From: Priapulus caudatus
Taxonomy: Eukaryota > Priapulida > Priapulimorpha > Priapulimorphida > Priapulidae
Assembly (NCBI RefSeq): GCF_000485595.1
Contig: NW_014577091.1
Span: 255,975 to 303,627 of the forward strand
Direction of reading: 5' to 3'
Length of the DNA: 47,653 bases
Shown: positions 1-12,700 of the stretch, piece by piece
Layout: each line of letters begins with the position of its first letter
Numbering within the stretch: the stretch's first letter is position 1
The notes under the pieces: generated by a model
The model's database searches: none
What the model was told of the DNA's origin: nothing
Seen by the model: only the letters and a program-made list of their open reading frames with translations
Program-made: the position numbers and the translations under genes

Positions 1-437
1 CCTCCCCTCCCTCCCTCCCCCTCCCTCCCTCCCTCCCCTCCCCCTCTCCCTCTCTTCCTCCTCCTCCTCCTCCTCCTCCTCCCTCCTCCCCTTCCCCTCC
101 CTCCTTCCCCCTCCCTCCCTACCCCTCTTCCCTCTCTCTGTACCTCTGTCCCCTCCCTCTCTACCCTCCCTCCTTCCTTCTCTCCACTCACTCACTAACT
201 TGTTCATTTATTTACTTTTTCTCCCCACTCCCTCCCAAACGTACTGACATGACTTTTGTATTGCATAAACATGTGAGATATTGATTCGACACTCGAAATC
301 ACAATAAATAACCTCTGGCAATAAGGTGCACCTCTTGATACGCAACAAACACATGTGCATTTCGTTCTCTACAGTCGACAGTACAGATATTTTTAGGCGG
401 TGTATTGTACCGCTCACATGATGTTGTATGTTTGTAG
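1..437. other. IDH2 intron end with pyrimidine-rich tract
   Basis: Positions 1-200 are almost pure C/T on this strand, mainly CCTCC/CCCTC runs with a (CTC)n run near 57-82. The rest is ordinary AT-rich intron leading to the AG acceptor at 436-437. No exon is visible here. Confidence 0.6.
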
Positions 438-1270
438 AGAGCACCAGAAGGGCAAATCAACGAGCACCAACCCCATTGCCAGCATTTTTGCGTGGACCCG
501 TGGACTGGAGCACCGAGCCAAGCTTGACAATAACCCAGATCTTGCAAAGTAAGCTAATTTCATTGTGCACAGCAATTAAATTGCATCTTTTATAAATGGA
601 AGAAAAATTTAATGAAATTTTACCAAGGAAGTGTTTGTTTCTGGTCTTGCATCTAATGTCATAAGCATACCCAATGCTAGCATTTTTGTCTATTGTTATT
701 AATTGTGTATTCATTAGTTTAACTGTATAAACCGATAAGCATATTCCTTAATTTGCTGATGGGGCATACAAACAAAGTCACTACTTGCGGAGTTTAGACA
801 CTCCACTCTTCCCAGAGGAAGTAGAGTATCAGTTTTGTAGTCGGCACATTTGTAATATATACCATGTACATCTGTCGTAAACAGGTTCTGTGAAGCCCTT
901 GAGAAGGCATGTGTAGATACTGTTAACTCTGGAAAGATGACCAAGGATCTTGCTCTCTGCATTAAGGGATCCATGGACAAGTATGATTACTGGATTATAC
1001 GCATTGCATGTCTATTACACCATACCATTCTGTTTTTCATCACTGGACATATTGCAAAGGTTCTGCATAAATGGGCAGTATCTATTGTTAATTATCATTT
1101 TGAGGTGTTTTTTCAACAGAATAAACGGTGTTTTATATTATTGTTTCGTATTACCACTGGTGCATCTAAAAATCATTTATTTGTATTTTAGAGTGACAGA
1201 GAAGGATTACTTATACACCATGGATTTCTTGGATGCCATTGCTACGAACCTGGATAGCGCTCTGCCATAG
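438..1270 (+). CDS. IDH2: NADP-dependent isocitrate dehydrogenase, 3' part (last three exons)
   Basis: Oxidative decarboxylation of isocitrate to 2-oxoglutarate with NADP+. Three exons are visible: 438-548, 885-980 and 1192-1270, each bounded by AG and GT, with phases that join (AA|G and AA|A, both Lys) into one frame ending at TAG 1268-1270. The first exon reads EHQKGK, then [18 protein letters not shown], a hallmark of the eukaryotic dimeric enzyme. The second contains [11 protein letters not shown], the third [26 protein letters not shown] and DFLDxIxxNLDxAL match mitochondrial IDH2 better than cytosolic IDH1, and the protein ends in ALP with no SKL/AKL peroxisomal signal. The mitochondrial assignment is an inference, because the N-terminus lies outside the window. 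Only the last 92 or so codons are present. Confidence 0.93.
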
Positions 1271-2600
1271 ATGAATGATAACATGTGTCTAGCAAGTTGA
1301 TGATTCAGATCTGTGTAGAGTTAGCTCCCATCTTCCCTAAACCTAAATAGCCATTAAACATGGGCTTGTGACAAATATGGCGAACTTGTACACTTTCTGT
1401 TATTACCTCCACGAACAGTTTGTTACAAATTAATACTCTGTAAGTTTTGGAAGTGCTTTTCTCCTCCTAACCCGGTATGACATTTGGAGGGTGCATGGTG
1501 TAATACATCAACCCTCGTTTATATCATTTATTGCTATTTTAGTAATTTTCATGCTATCTGCGTATGTCTAAACACCATGCACAATAGAAAAAACGAAGGA
1601 TCTGATTGTAGCTTTTAGCTATCTATATATGTCTACGAGCACATCGAAACAATGGAGTTGTTTGTAAATAATACTGCGCATAGGTAATTTGCAATGGGCT
1701 TCTAGTCCGGATTGAAATGAGGTTCGTACTGGTCATCAGAATGGAAGCCTTGTATTTCCCTTACTCTAGCCTTATGTACCCGGTGAATTAATTATTGCTT
1801 TAGTCGAAAAGTTTTTTTCCCCCAAAAGTGGTCCGGTAATCTCCGGATAATAATCAGGAGTGAATAAAAGCAAATTTGTTTTTATTCTCTTTTGTGGCAA
1901 TTGTAGGAAAAGGCAGCAGACTCTAAAGAGCGAGAACGGTTTTTGTAGGTGGACTTATGCCTCGAAACTAGCGGGAGGGAAATTAACAGGAACTGTGGCC
2001 AGTCGGGAGTGAAAAGTCTATTGAACGACGGTTGCTCAAGCATGCGAGTGTGTGTGTAAAGAGGCTTTGCCTCACAGCGATCACTCACAGTGAACTGTGA
2101 TACCCGTGCGATCATTACCGGTTCAGGCCCGTACGTCAGGTTGAACCACGTCAGTCGCCCACGCGTCAACCACTGCTGGGTCGAAACCAGAGTCACGCTC
2201 TTGTTTGACAGGAGTGTTGCCCCGTAGTGCTATTCGACTGTTTACATGGTGCGCAAGAGCTGCGTGTTGTACATTGGCATATTGTCACTTGGTTGCCAAT
2301 TGTAAGGGTGGACTTTGTGAGGTTGGCATTGAAGAAAAATCACTGACACTAGAAAATTTGTTGTCTATCTTCTGTAAATGTTGGTCATTAGTCAAATGTG
2401 GCAATAATGATTAGGTAAAAATTAAGAACTGTCTTTCTTTGTGTTTTTTCTTGCAGTTCTTACACACGGCAATTATTTGAACCAATTAATGAAACAAAGT
2501 ATAATACCTTAAGTCTGGAACAAGTCGCACCACAACATTAGACAGCAAAAATCTTTGCCATCAAAAACTGAGAGGCGCCAACAACGCTCGCCCCGTTAAT
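1271..2600. other. IDH2 3' flank / intergenic, no gene seen
   Basis: Contains the IDH2 3' untranslated region and intergenic DNA between two convergent genes. Short open frames here show no recognisable domain, splice pattern or codon bias. Nothing else is supported. Confidence 0.5.
1353..1358 (+). promoter_or_regulatory. candidate poly(A) signal of IDH2 (ATTAAA)
   Basis: An ATTAAA hexamer lies about 85 bases past the IDH2 stop. AATAAA at 1863-1868 is a more distal alternative. Based on hexamer and position only. Confidence 0.3.
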
Positions 2601-3612
2601 CCGCGCATGCGTGTGTATGTGTGAGCAGATGCATGTATGTGTGCCTGTATGAAGGGAGGCAGGTGTGGGTGCGTGCGTGTGTGTAGCTGTGTGTGCGTGC
2701 GTGCGTGTAGCTGTGGGTGTGTGCGTGTGTGTAGCTGTGGATGCGTACGTGTGTGTAGCTGTGGGTGCGTGCGTGGCTGCGTCCGTGTGTATAGCTGTGT
2801 AGCTGTGGGTGCGTGCGTGCGTGCGTGTAGCTGTGGGTGCGTGCGTGCGTGTAGCTGTGGGTGCGTCCGTGTGTGTAGCTGTGTAGCTGTGGGTGCGTGC
2901 GTGCGTGCGTGCGTGCGTGTAGCTGTGGGTGCGTGCGTGCGTGCGTGTAGCTGTGGGCTGCGTCCGTGGCGTGTGTGTACGCTGTGGCGTGCCGTGCGTG
3001 TGTGTAGCGGTGGCGTGCGTGCGGGTGTGTAGCTGGGGTGGCGTGCTGTGCCGTGTAGCTTGTGGTGCGGGCGGTGCTGTAGCGTGGTGTGCGCTGGCAT
3101 TGCTGTGCGTGCGGTGTGCTGTAGCTGTGGGTGCGTGCGTGTTGTGTAAGCTGGCTGGGTGCTGTGCGTCGTGTTTGCTAGCTGCTGCGTGCGTGCGTTT
3201 GTGTTAGCTGTAGGTGCGTGGTTGTGTAGCTGTGGTGCGTGACGTGTGTGTAGGCTGTGGGTGCGGCGTGCTGTGCTGTTCGCGTGCGTTGTAGCTGTGG
3301 GCCGGGCGTCCGTGTAGCTGTGGGATTGCGTGCGTGCGTGCGTGCGTGCGCGCGTGATCCCACCGTGGTGGATAGCTGTGCGCGTGGCGTGCGTGTGTGT
3401 AGCTGTGGCTGGTGCGTGCGTGTGATTGATAGCAAGCTGTGGTGCGTGCGTGTGTGTAAGCTGGCTGGGTCGTGCGGTGCCTGGAGGCTGGCGGGGCTGT
3501 TGCGTGTGTGTAGGCTGTTGGGCGTGGTGCGTGGATGTAGCTGATGCGTGCGTGCGTGTGTATAGCTGTGGGTGCGTGCGTGTGTGTAGCACTGTGTAGC
3601 TGTGGTGCGTGC
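2601..3612. repeat. GTGCGTG / GTAGCTGTGG minisatellite, about 1 kb
   Basis: Tandem units of roughly 20-30 bp combine GTGCGTGCGTGTGTGT with TAGCTGTGGGT. The edges (about 2640-2950 and 3540-3610) are regular. The middle (about 2950-3540) has many single-base insertions and losses. The array leaves long open frames on both strands (one spans 2561-3667 on the minus strand), but they consist only of Thr/His/Ala/Arg or Cys/Val repeats and are not genes. Confidence 0.9.
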
Positions 3613-4054
3613 AGTTATAATTTTTCATCAGATTTGTACCCTGCGCTTTCACTTCTCTGCATAGCACGCTATACGCCCTAACATAAAGTTACTGTTGCTG
3701 CTTAATTTTTAACTGCCACTCCAATACGCTATGCACTCAACCGACATTATCAACCATATTTTTTTTATTAGTACAAGTTATTAATTTTCTTTGTTTTTCT
3801 TTTCTGTTTATACATTTTCATTTGTACAAGAATACGTGTAAACTAAATAGTGTACTAGCCGGCGCCTAGTATGCAAGCAGTTGCGTTATTTGACACTTCT
3901 TTAAGTTCCCTTATCCGAGGGAGCATACATGCCACCCCCGCAAATGTCAACTCATATAGCGGACCAAAATTGGTCGTTATTCAAAAAATTTCTGAAAAAC
4001 AATGGGCTAGAGGCTACGAGTGTGCCCTCCAACATTCTATTCAGTTTGCACGTG
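3613..4054. other. intergenic, nothing recognised
   Basis: Mixed-composition DNA between two simple repeats. I see no exon, RNA gene or transposon end here. Confidence 0.4.
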
Positions 4055-4135
4055 CTATACATACACACACACGAACGAGCGCACACGCACACGCACACGC
4101 ACACGCCCACGCCCACGCACACGCACACACACACA
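4055..4135. repeat. CACACG / CACG microsatellite
   Basis: Runs of CACACG with interspersed CACGCC, read directly in the sequence. Confidence 0.9.
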
Positions 4136-5443
4136 ATTACTTGATAGTATTTGTAGTAGTCTTGATAGTATTTTCCTTGACACAATAGCGTCATATAAGA
4201 AGTTCAGTGTAACAATTCCAATATTCAATCACAGTGACATTTTATTACAAGAGAATAGCCACACACAGATTAGCCATGATGGACGTCGGGTATAGGTAAC
4301 TAACTGCGTATTATACGCAGCAAACTACAGTTACAGGTAGAAACTACTTTCACTAGTAAGATCTGACATTCTTAGTAGTCGTGAAAAATAGTTGAAACAT
4401 TCTGGGGGACTGTTCGAGTATGTAATGTAATAATAGCTTACCAATGAAATTTAACGAAAACTAAACAATGAACACTAGAGAGCACAACAGATATTCAATG
4501 CAGTTTTTCTGTAATTTTGTTACGCGGCATATAAGTGTTCCCTATTAAATGCAGGCGTATTTTTATTTAGTTTAGAAATGCATGTTTAAATATTGAGAAC
4601 ATTGGCAAATTATTGTTCCACCTATCCATCTGACTGTTTGCATGAAATATTGAATAAAGCAATGTAGCCTCAGATTAAAAAGTTGTCCCCCGCAGCGGTC
4701 GCGCTATACTCGTGCTATTTCACTAATTAAATTTCACATGTACACATAACAAGGTCTTCAACCCACCCAATTTACACCGTTATGCAAAATTTACAATAAA
4801 AGTCACTAGACATCGCCACCTTCCTGATGGCAAAAATATACACAAAACTGCAATACTTTACAAAAGTGCACAAAATATTCACTAATTGTTAAAAATCCTC
4901 TTCAATAACATTCAACAAAGCAATAAATTCCCAAATGATGCAACAAGCTGTAAGTTGAGCTATGTAAGCAAGAGTTGATACTCTTCACAATAGGAGAATG
5001 CATGATTTATCTTCGTACAAACTGGGTCCACATCGTCTTCACACATGCCAAGCATGGCAATGACACACAACACCGTATCGTAATTATTACAGGCTTGCTT
5101 AAATATAATTACAAGAAATCACAATGAAAAAATCTACAGCATGCGGTCGTTCGTGTATCGTAATAAACAAAAACGTTTATCATACACAATAATCATAATT
5201 CGCAAATAAGTTGATCGTGCAGTGAACCGGAAACCAGACAGGAAGTGATACTGACCCACAAACATTGTAATTGCATTATTACATGATACACAGACACCAA
5301 CACATTAAATTTAATTACACATAAAAACAAAGTGTAAAAACTCCAATGTTAGAAAAGATACTCTTTGATAACCATGCCAGTCTAATCACTGATAGATTCC
5401 TTTATATTCACCTACTATATATAACCTACAGTGGATTTACCAC
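4136..5443. other. AT-rich intergenic stretch, possible distal p190 3' end
   Basis: No coding exon is visible. On the minus strand, AATAAA hexamers occur at 4567-4562 and 4246-4241 and could serve as distal poly(A) signals for the p190 gene, which would imply a 3' untranslated region of about 2 kb. Hexamers are frequent in AT-rich DNA, so this is weak. Confidence 0.3.
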
Positions 5444-5466
5444 ACGCGCGTACACATGCACGTATC

Positions 5467-5497
<31 letters not shown>

Positions 5498-5546
5498 GCA
5501 CGCGCACACGCACACGCACACACACACACACACACTCGTGCGCACA
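5444..5546. repeat. ACGC / AC microsatellite
   Basis: Tandem ACGC passing into CACACG and then pure AC, read directly. Confidence 0.92.
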
Positions 5547-6589
5547 CGTGTATATGTACAGAACGAGAGGCAGAGACGGAAGGCTAAAGAAAGAGACGGT
5601 CTGTATTCAACGTAAATGTAGTACAATGATAGGAAATTCGTGAAGTTGACTAAATGTGAATTGTGGTCAGAAGAATCCTTACTATGACTAGCTGGGGACG
5701 CAAGACTGCACGTCCTCGTTTACACTTCTAGTGTACGCGCACATTCACACTCATTTTCCTAATAACCTTACTATTCTTCCCCCTCTCGCTCTCTCGCGTG
5801 CGCAACTTCTAAGACCCTCTCGTTTCCTCAACGACTGTAAGACAAGGTTAAATGTGTAAGAGAAGAAAGAAGATACACGGAGTTTCACAGACTCTCTGCA
5901 TATATGTAAAGAGAAACTGGTAAGAATTGATGCTGCCCTTTCATTATTCTGGACAATTCTAAGCATTTCAACCTCTTCGTTTCCCCATTTTTCTGTCCGA
6001 TTAAATGCTTAAAATACAAAGACAAGATTTCATAAACTGTGATGATTTCGCAGCACCACATACAGCCACCAAAAGCCAAAAGGTCACAGGCACTAACTAC
6101 TACATCTATAATTTGTACATAAAGAGAAAACCTCTGGCATACACAAAGGTTACGAGGAAAACGACAATGCACCACTTCGTTGGCAGCCATGGCTCAGACC
6201 ACATGTCACAACAATGTCTGGTCGTCCTTAATTCAACCATCTCCATTTAGGCAAGACATTTTTACATCACTGTGTACACACCACCATGCACCTGGGCAAA
6301 AACGAACCATCAACTGCCGAGCTGTATGCACGCTACATTGTTCTTGCTTCTACATGATTATGTGCATGGCAGCCCGCTGCACCCTACAGCATCCACCCTA
6401 CGAGTCCCATATTTACAGCTCAGCAAAGGCCCTGCACTGCTATATACACCGCAACAGAGTTACCAGCAGTTCTGCCTGCAAGGCTAATGTCCCTGCTGCT
6501 GCGACTATCACTGCTTCCACATAAACAGCACCAAGTTTTGACGCCATTGACGCGATGGCAGAGCGGCACCCTCTACCGCACTATTATGA
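5547..6589 (-). other. probable p190 RhoGAP 3' untranslated region and flank
   Basis: Lies directly downstream of the TGA stop at 6592-6590 on the minus strand. No domain is recognisable in either strand. Calling it untranslated region is inferred from position; transcript data would be needed to find its end. Confidence 0.4.
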
Positions 6590-6788
6590 TCATACGGTTG
6601 TCACCTCTTCATTTGCGAAAAATATAAATTCGTAATGCTCTATCATTAGCCACACAGCCTCTTCCAAGATCTTGGAAGCTTGCGCCATCGTTTCAAAGGT
6701 TGTGAAGTCTGGTCGCAGGATGGTGGGCCAGAAGCACTTGGCGAGATTGTTGCTATCCATACTCGTTTCACGAGAATGCTGCGACACC
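6590..6788 (-). CDS. ARHGAP35: p190 exon 28: end of RhoGAP and C-terminus
   Basis: Residues 1702-1767 and [22 protein letters not shown] holds the conserved Asn1716 that orients the catalytic site. The protein stops about a dozen residues after the domain, at [10 protein letters not shown]. It lacks the tail of some 60 residues seen in human p190A and ends in a TTV that fits a class I PDZ ligand. Acceptor TTTTAG|GGTGTC. Confidence 0.95.
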
Positions 6789-9700
6789 CTAAAAGAGAAA
6801 CAGAGACGAGTTAGCACACAAACACACCTAATAGTAAGGCAACCGTCACTTAGGAAAAAAGACTAAAAGCACATACCTACCACCTACCTTACATAATTCA
6901 AATAAATTCATATTCAAACATTCATCTAATCCAATCCGGTGAACGGTTTCGAAATCATACTCTAGAATCCAAAGATGGATCAAAAACAGTATTGGCGGAG
7001 GTTTACAAAATTGCAGGCTATGTTACTTACTTGTGTAAGTGCACAAAGAAAAACTTGAGCACTTCTTGGTTAACCAACGGAAGCCTGTCGATCACGTCAC
7101 GTATGGCGACCAGCCGGGCAGACTGCTCTCCTAGACCTGAACAGAAAAGTTATGTTAAATAATCTGTATAGATATAAAAAAAATAGCATATGAGAAACAG
7201 CAATTATAAAATCATAAAGTCATGCAAACTTCATGGTCAAACAGGAGACGCCAGAAGACAAATGAATAAACATTGACTAGCTGTATTTAATTAAATCTCC
7301 GGGTAATATGGATGTTAGGGCGAATCGAAATTGTGGTCGACTGATGGGCAATAGCAGCAGGAGACCGATATATAAAAGTGCAATATATATAAGATATTAT
7401 ATATATTATATTAGATATTATATATATATTATATATATAGATATATATAAGATTGGCATATAAAAGTGCGTACTTGCAGCCTCTAAGAGGTCTTCGTAGT
7501 CAGAGCTGGGCACAAGGGGCGTAGGAAGCTCCTGAAAAAACGTCTTCAACGCAGTCGCGACCGCGTTTACAGGAATCTCAAGATCATTTGGGTTCACCGA
7601 CGGATCCTCCTCGAATTTTTGCATGAGTAGATCAACATGTGCCTTGTTACCGGGAACTCGGTATAGGCCCTCAGAAGTTAGACCTAAAAACATGACAATA
7701 TAAATATTGGTTCAACACATTTATCCAGCAAGATTGAATCATCATTTATACAGAGCACTACGTAATGTTATCTGAGAAGTATTTGAATGTAATTTACTTT
7801 GCTGGCTGATTAAATAAGTCTACTTTGTTATAAAAATGTATTTTCCTGCAAACAATTCACAATTGTTAAATAATATTCAATTTTGTCTTTCATGGGATGA
7901 TTTTAACATTTTTTATTTCTTACGCAAACTGGATAAAAACAAGCAATGGTGTACCTTCTTCTTCTATGAAGGTGATACACATTTCAAGGAACGATGGAAC
8001 CAGACGATCTTCAGTCTGTACATATTCATCTAGCTCTCTCCCAACCAAGCCCTGTGATGTGCTACCACAACTCTTAGTGGAATTTGTCTTCTTACGTTGC
8101 CTCTTATCCTGCTTCTCCTGCCTCAACTTTGCCTTTTCCTGCAACATTATTAGGGTAAATTTATCTGTTCTATGCAATCGTCAACGGAAGTAGACGGTGG
8201 CAGTTATATTACTATACACTTCTTTACAGCAAAGCTCACAAAATACATAGAGCCAGGCTGTAGTTACACAATCATAAATTTAGTAACATTTGCTGATATA
8301 CTCAGCACACTACTGCAGTTAAAGAACTAAAGATACGTAGCAGTAAATATTAAATAGGTTCTAGAACAAATGACCCTAGAATAATTAACCCTAAAACAAT
8401 CGCCCAGCAGGCAATTACCACCCCACCCCTTTCAGACAATCATGCCTTGCACAAACACCTCCATGTCATTCACTTCCTTGACAACTACCCCACCCACATG
8501 ATTTTAGATTTTAGATAATTGTGTAAAATATAAATTCTTAAAAAATACACTTTAAAAGGAATATTATTTTCTTATATTTATTCGTGATCACTTCAAGTCT
8601 GTGTAGTGTAGCATGTTTTATTGTCCAGGGGGTGGGGTGTAATTATTTGGGCAGTGTCTAGGGGTAAAAATCCAGGGGCTGGATATCACAGGGATAATTA
8701 TTCCGGAAGGGGGGGGAATATTTCTCCTGATACCAGTAAATAGGAGGTGCCGACTTAATATACTAATAATATATGTACCTATTCTATCTGCTGCACGAGT
8801 TTGCAATGAAAGGGCAATCAATATACTCTTACTAGGTGTTACCACAGACTAATTAACCACAGATTATTGACTAGCAAGTACCTCCTCTTTCATTCTTCTT
8901 TTCTCATCATCCTTTGCTTTCTTTTCCTCCTTCTTGCGCTGCTTGTCCTCCATCGTGATTGCAGCCTTCTCTGTGCCGCTGAATGACTTGATCTTCTTCT
9001 TCACACCTGGCCAGCCACCAACTTCGGTCGGCTCTCCCACCTCCCCTGTATCATCTGGAGTCAGAAGTTGACCAGGAGCCTGTTGAAAATATGACAAACA
9101 TTTATGTATTTACAGATATATGTAGTTAGTTCGAAAAATAACTATGCAATAGCAATAGTCACGTGGTATGCAACTATCAATATATGCTAACTCGGAAAAC
9201 AATTTGCGACATGCTCAGATATATATTAAATTTATAAAAAAGAGTGGTGACGGGATCTTAAGAATCAAAGGTCATGGTTATTTGTAATGAAGTAGCATCA
9301 CAACGCACAGAAGGGTCTTGGCTGATTGTGACAATGTGGACATGCTCATTTTTTTAATTATGGAAACATTGAACTCTCATTATTACCCTGATCAATGGAT
9401 CTTTAGGTGACACAATTTCATAGAGACCTTCCTCCTCCATCGACGATCCCATATGCTCTGGTCGAACCATCAAACCTGAAACAACGATGGCAGTTTACTA
9501 CAAATGTTAAAACAAGTTCAGTAAACACCTGCAGTTTAATTCCCTACAAAGCAATACAGTAAAATATATAAATTCTAATCATGCGACTTCCAACATTTAT
9601 TTTGCGTATATATTAAATTTCCATGCTTTGTTTGTTTGTTACGTAATCTTATTGTAGTGCCATCGACTGCTAACTACAGTAAAATGACCACATTAAAAAT

Positions 9701-12700
9701 ATGATTGGGCAGCCATGTATCTTGCACACAAAAGTTTAATGAATAAACATATACACACAAAAGTGAACATGTAAACAAACACAACTACTATAAAAAATTA
9801 TGTTCCAACGTTTACATTTGTATTCTACATAATTCTTAGATACCAAGAAGACATTAAATTTCATTGTTATTCATCAGCACTGTACATACAATTATAAGAT
9901 GATCGGGTTTGGATAGAGGTGGTTAAAACTGAGGAGACATGACTGGTCATTCTGTATTTAAATTTCATTCATTAAAATATAACGTCTTCTGACCGAAAGT
10001 CATAGAGTCTTCAAAGACTAAGCATTCTATATCTAAAGTCAAACAAATTGTGCATGTCTCACAACGTACTTCACTTAACTAATATAATCTGCAAACACCA
10101 GGCATGCCATATATATTTACACAACTTGCAGCCGTTTGACTATGTACATAACCGAACACGAAACGGCAAAAAAGAATGTGAGGGACAACTAAATATAACT
10201 CCATTTCAACCTCATAAACTATCATTAATTAAGTGTCACCACTAAAATAATAATACAGTAAGTCTGATGCATGACTAGTAAAACACTTGGCACGGCACAC
10301 AAAACTCAAACACTATTACGTGACAACTGTGTAAAAATGCATAACAAAATGTATAAATAATAATAAAGTAGCAAACATACAGGTCACCACGATGCAACCA
10401 CACCATGCAGACGTCCGCGATGCTGCTCCTCGATGGCATGCTTTCTCAGCATGAAATGCATCGTTCGCTTACACACGTCAACAACAGATCCTGCTCTATG
10501 TATGATATCCAAACTACACAGAATAGTAATTTCGATTCATGTGTGAAAAAATTCCATTGTACTTCAATCGCAATTATATAGCAATTCAAATACCATTTTT
10601 TTGCCGTAACTTTTCATCGAGTTCAATTAATTTTTCGCAGCAGGGACAACCTACGACCAACCGCTAAATCGTTTGGCTTAACGATTAGACCTGTTGACAA
10701 ACGCCGATAAAGTAACGATGCATTCACACATCCGCGATGTTCACACACACACACGCACGGGGGGGGGGGGGTAACAGGCATGAACCTTTGCCAACGTCGG
10801 ACACGCTGTGGTGTCGGAAGTCGACGGGCGCCGAGATGAGAAGCTGCTTGTCCTGGGAGCGCAGCGGCTTGCGGCGCGTCTTCTTGTGCGGCGTCGGCTT
10901 GCGATGCACCTTCGCGTAGATGTTCTTCGGCTGCTCGGCAGCGCCGCTCTCGCTGTCGCTAGAGTCATCTACTGCGACACACACGTGCGTCACACTCCGC
11001 CTTAAGGGGGGCTTATGTCGGGCTTGCGAGCCGACTCGACTGGAAGCAACTGGCTGCAATTCACTGCGACTGCAGTGCTTAGGTCGGTCGACTGCGACGC
11101 GACTGCCTGCGACTGGCCGCCACTAGTTGCTCGGAATAGAACAGTGGGCAACTGGACGCAACTAGTTGCTGCCGATCGCTGCCAGTTGCTCGAAATCCAG
11201 TTGCTTCCAGTCGAGTCGGCTCGCAAGCCCGACATAAGCCCCCCTTTACGTTGTGTAACGCGAGCGACGCTAAAGCTTGGGTGCTGACGTCGCTGCCAAA
11301 CAAGCCACCTAGCGTGATACACGCGTGACACAGATTTATGTCGCCAACGCGAGCGACGCTAAAGCTCGGGCGATCCCGTCGCGCTGATGTCGTGGTCAAA
11401 CACATCACCTACCGTGACACGCGGGTGACATTCAGTTCTACATTGTCAACACGTGTGGCGTCAACCACAACGTAGAGCAGCACTATACACCGTGGCTCCT
11501 GGCATATATGTATATATGAGTAGGGCGATACAGCCTGAACTGTCTTGAAATTCAACACATGGCATTCTAATCACCCTGGCTACGGGAACCTACCAATACC
11601 TGTCACTCTAATGCCGCTAATGGAGCTCGTTTTCTATCACACAAGCAGAGGATCTATACAGCTAAAGAGCATCTTGTTTCATAATGTGGTGATGAATACC
11701 ACAGATGTGCAATCTAGTATTGTCCAGATTTTGTAAACTTTTAATGATTATTTTAAGGCTGTTGTTTGCTGTCTGAAGCTCCTATGGTCCAAAAGGGTTG
11801 GTTTGAAAGTCATTATACCAGCCAGATTAAAGAGCAAAAACCCTTCTCACCACCAAACAAAAATAGATGGTGACCCAAGTAAGGGCCTGCACGAGGTCTC
11901 GTCTTCCTTACTATTCATGACATTAAATAAAACTCACACCAAATTATAAATTTCGAAAAACAAAAAAATTCCACGCATTAGTTAGTCTATAATACAAATG
12001 TCCAATGTCATAATGCAGTTAGACTACATAATTCAAATATCACAGTCCTTGATAAAACCGGATTTTCAACCGCAACACATGTTCATGTTTTAGCCTGCAA
12101 CGTAATAAATACTAAACAGCTATTGCCATGCTCATAATAACCATTTCTAGGTAATGATAGATGTAAGGACGTAGTAGAAAAAGCATAGACCCTGCACCTT
12201 GAACATTGCGCAGCTCCTGCACCTTCATCATCACGCATCTCACTGCCGTGATGAAAATGTAAAAAGCATAAAAAACCACATTGATGGTGCATTTGTACGC
12301 CATCAGTTCATTACTGGTTTCATCGCAAAATAGTGAGCATTATACATCATACACAACAGCATGTATGCGCAGAAGCCGCTCAACAACACAAACCTTTGCT
12401 GGTAGCTTGCCAGGATGCGTTCTTGCGTACGGAGGACTTCATTCTGCGCATGTGACCAGGAGGTAGAGCATCCTGGACGAGCGCGTAGTCACCCGCACTT
12501 ACATACAGTGGCAGGGTCTGGCTCGGAATCGCATCCTACGTACATTCGCAAACAACATTCATGTCATGTAGTTCAACACGCTGTTGTCATCGAGAGAAAA
12601 TTTTCCTTTAATACCAATCTATTATACTCTAGTCTTACCGACTAATATAATAAGACCAGAAGTAGATTCAGAGTAACACCAGCGGTCGATTCAGAGTAAC

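Noticed and set aside
937-1191. Continuous open frame across the second IDH2 intron
   Set aside because: After 980 the reading is intron sequence; the splice sites at 981 and 1191 restore the conserved IDH C-terminus.
2561-3667. 368-codon open frame on the minus strand, rich in Thr, His, Ala and Arg
   Set aside because: It is a translation of the GTGCGTG minisatellite; other frames of the same repeat are equally open and there is no unique sequence or domain.
11002-11408. Overlapping open frames of 90-109 codons on both strands over the MITE
   Set aside because: They mirror each other because of the 49 bp inverted repeats and show no transposase or other domain.
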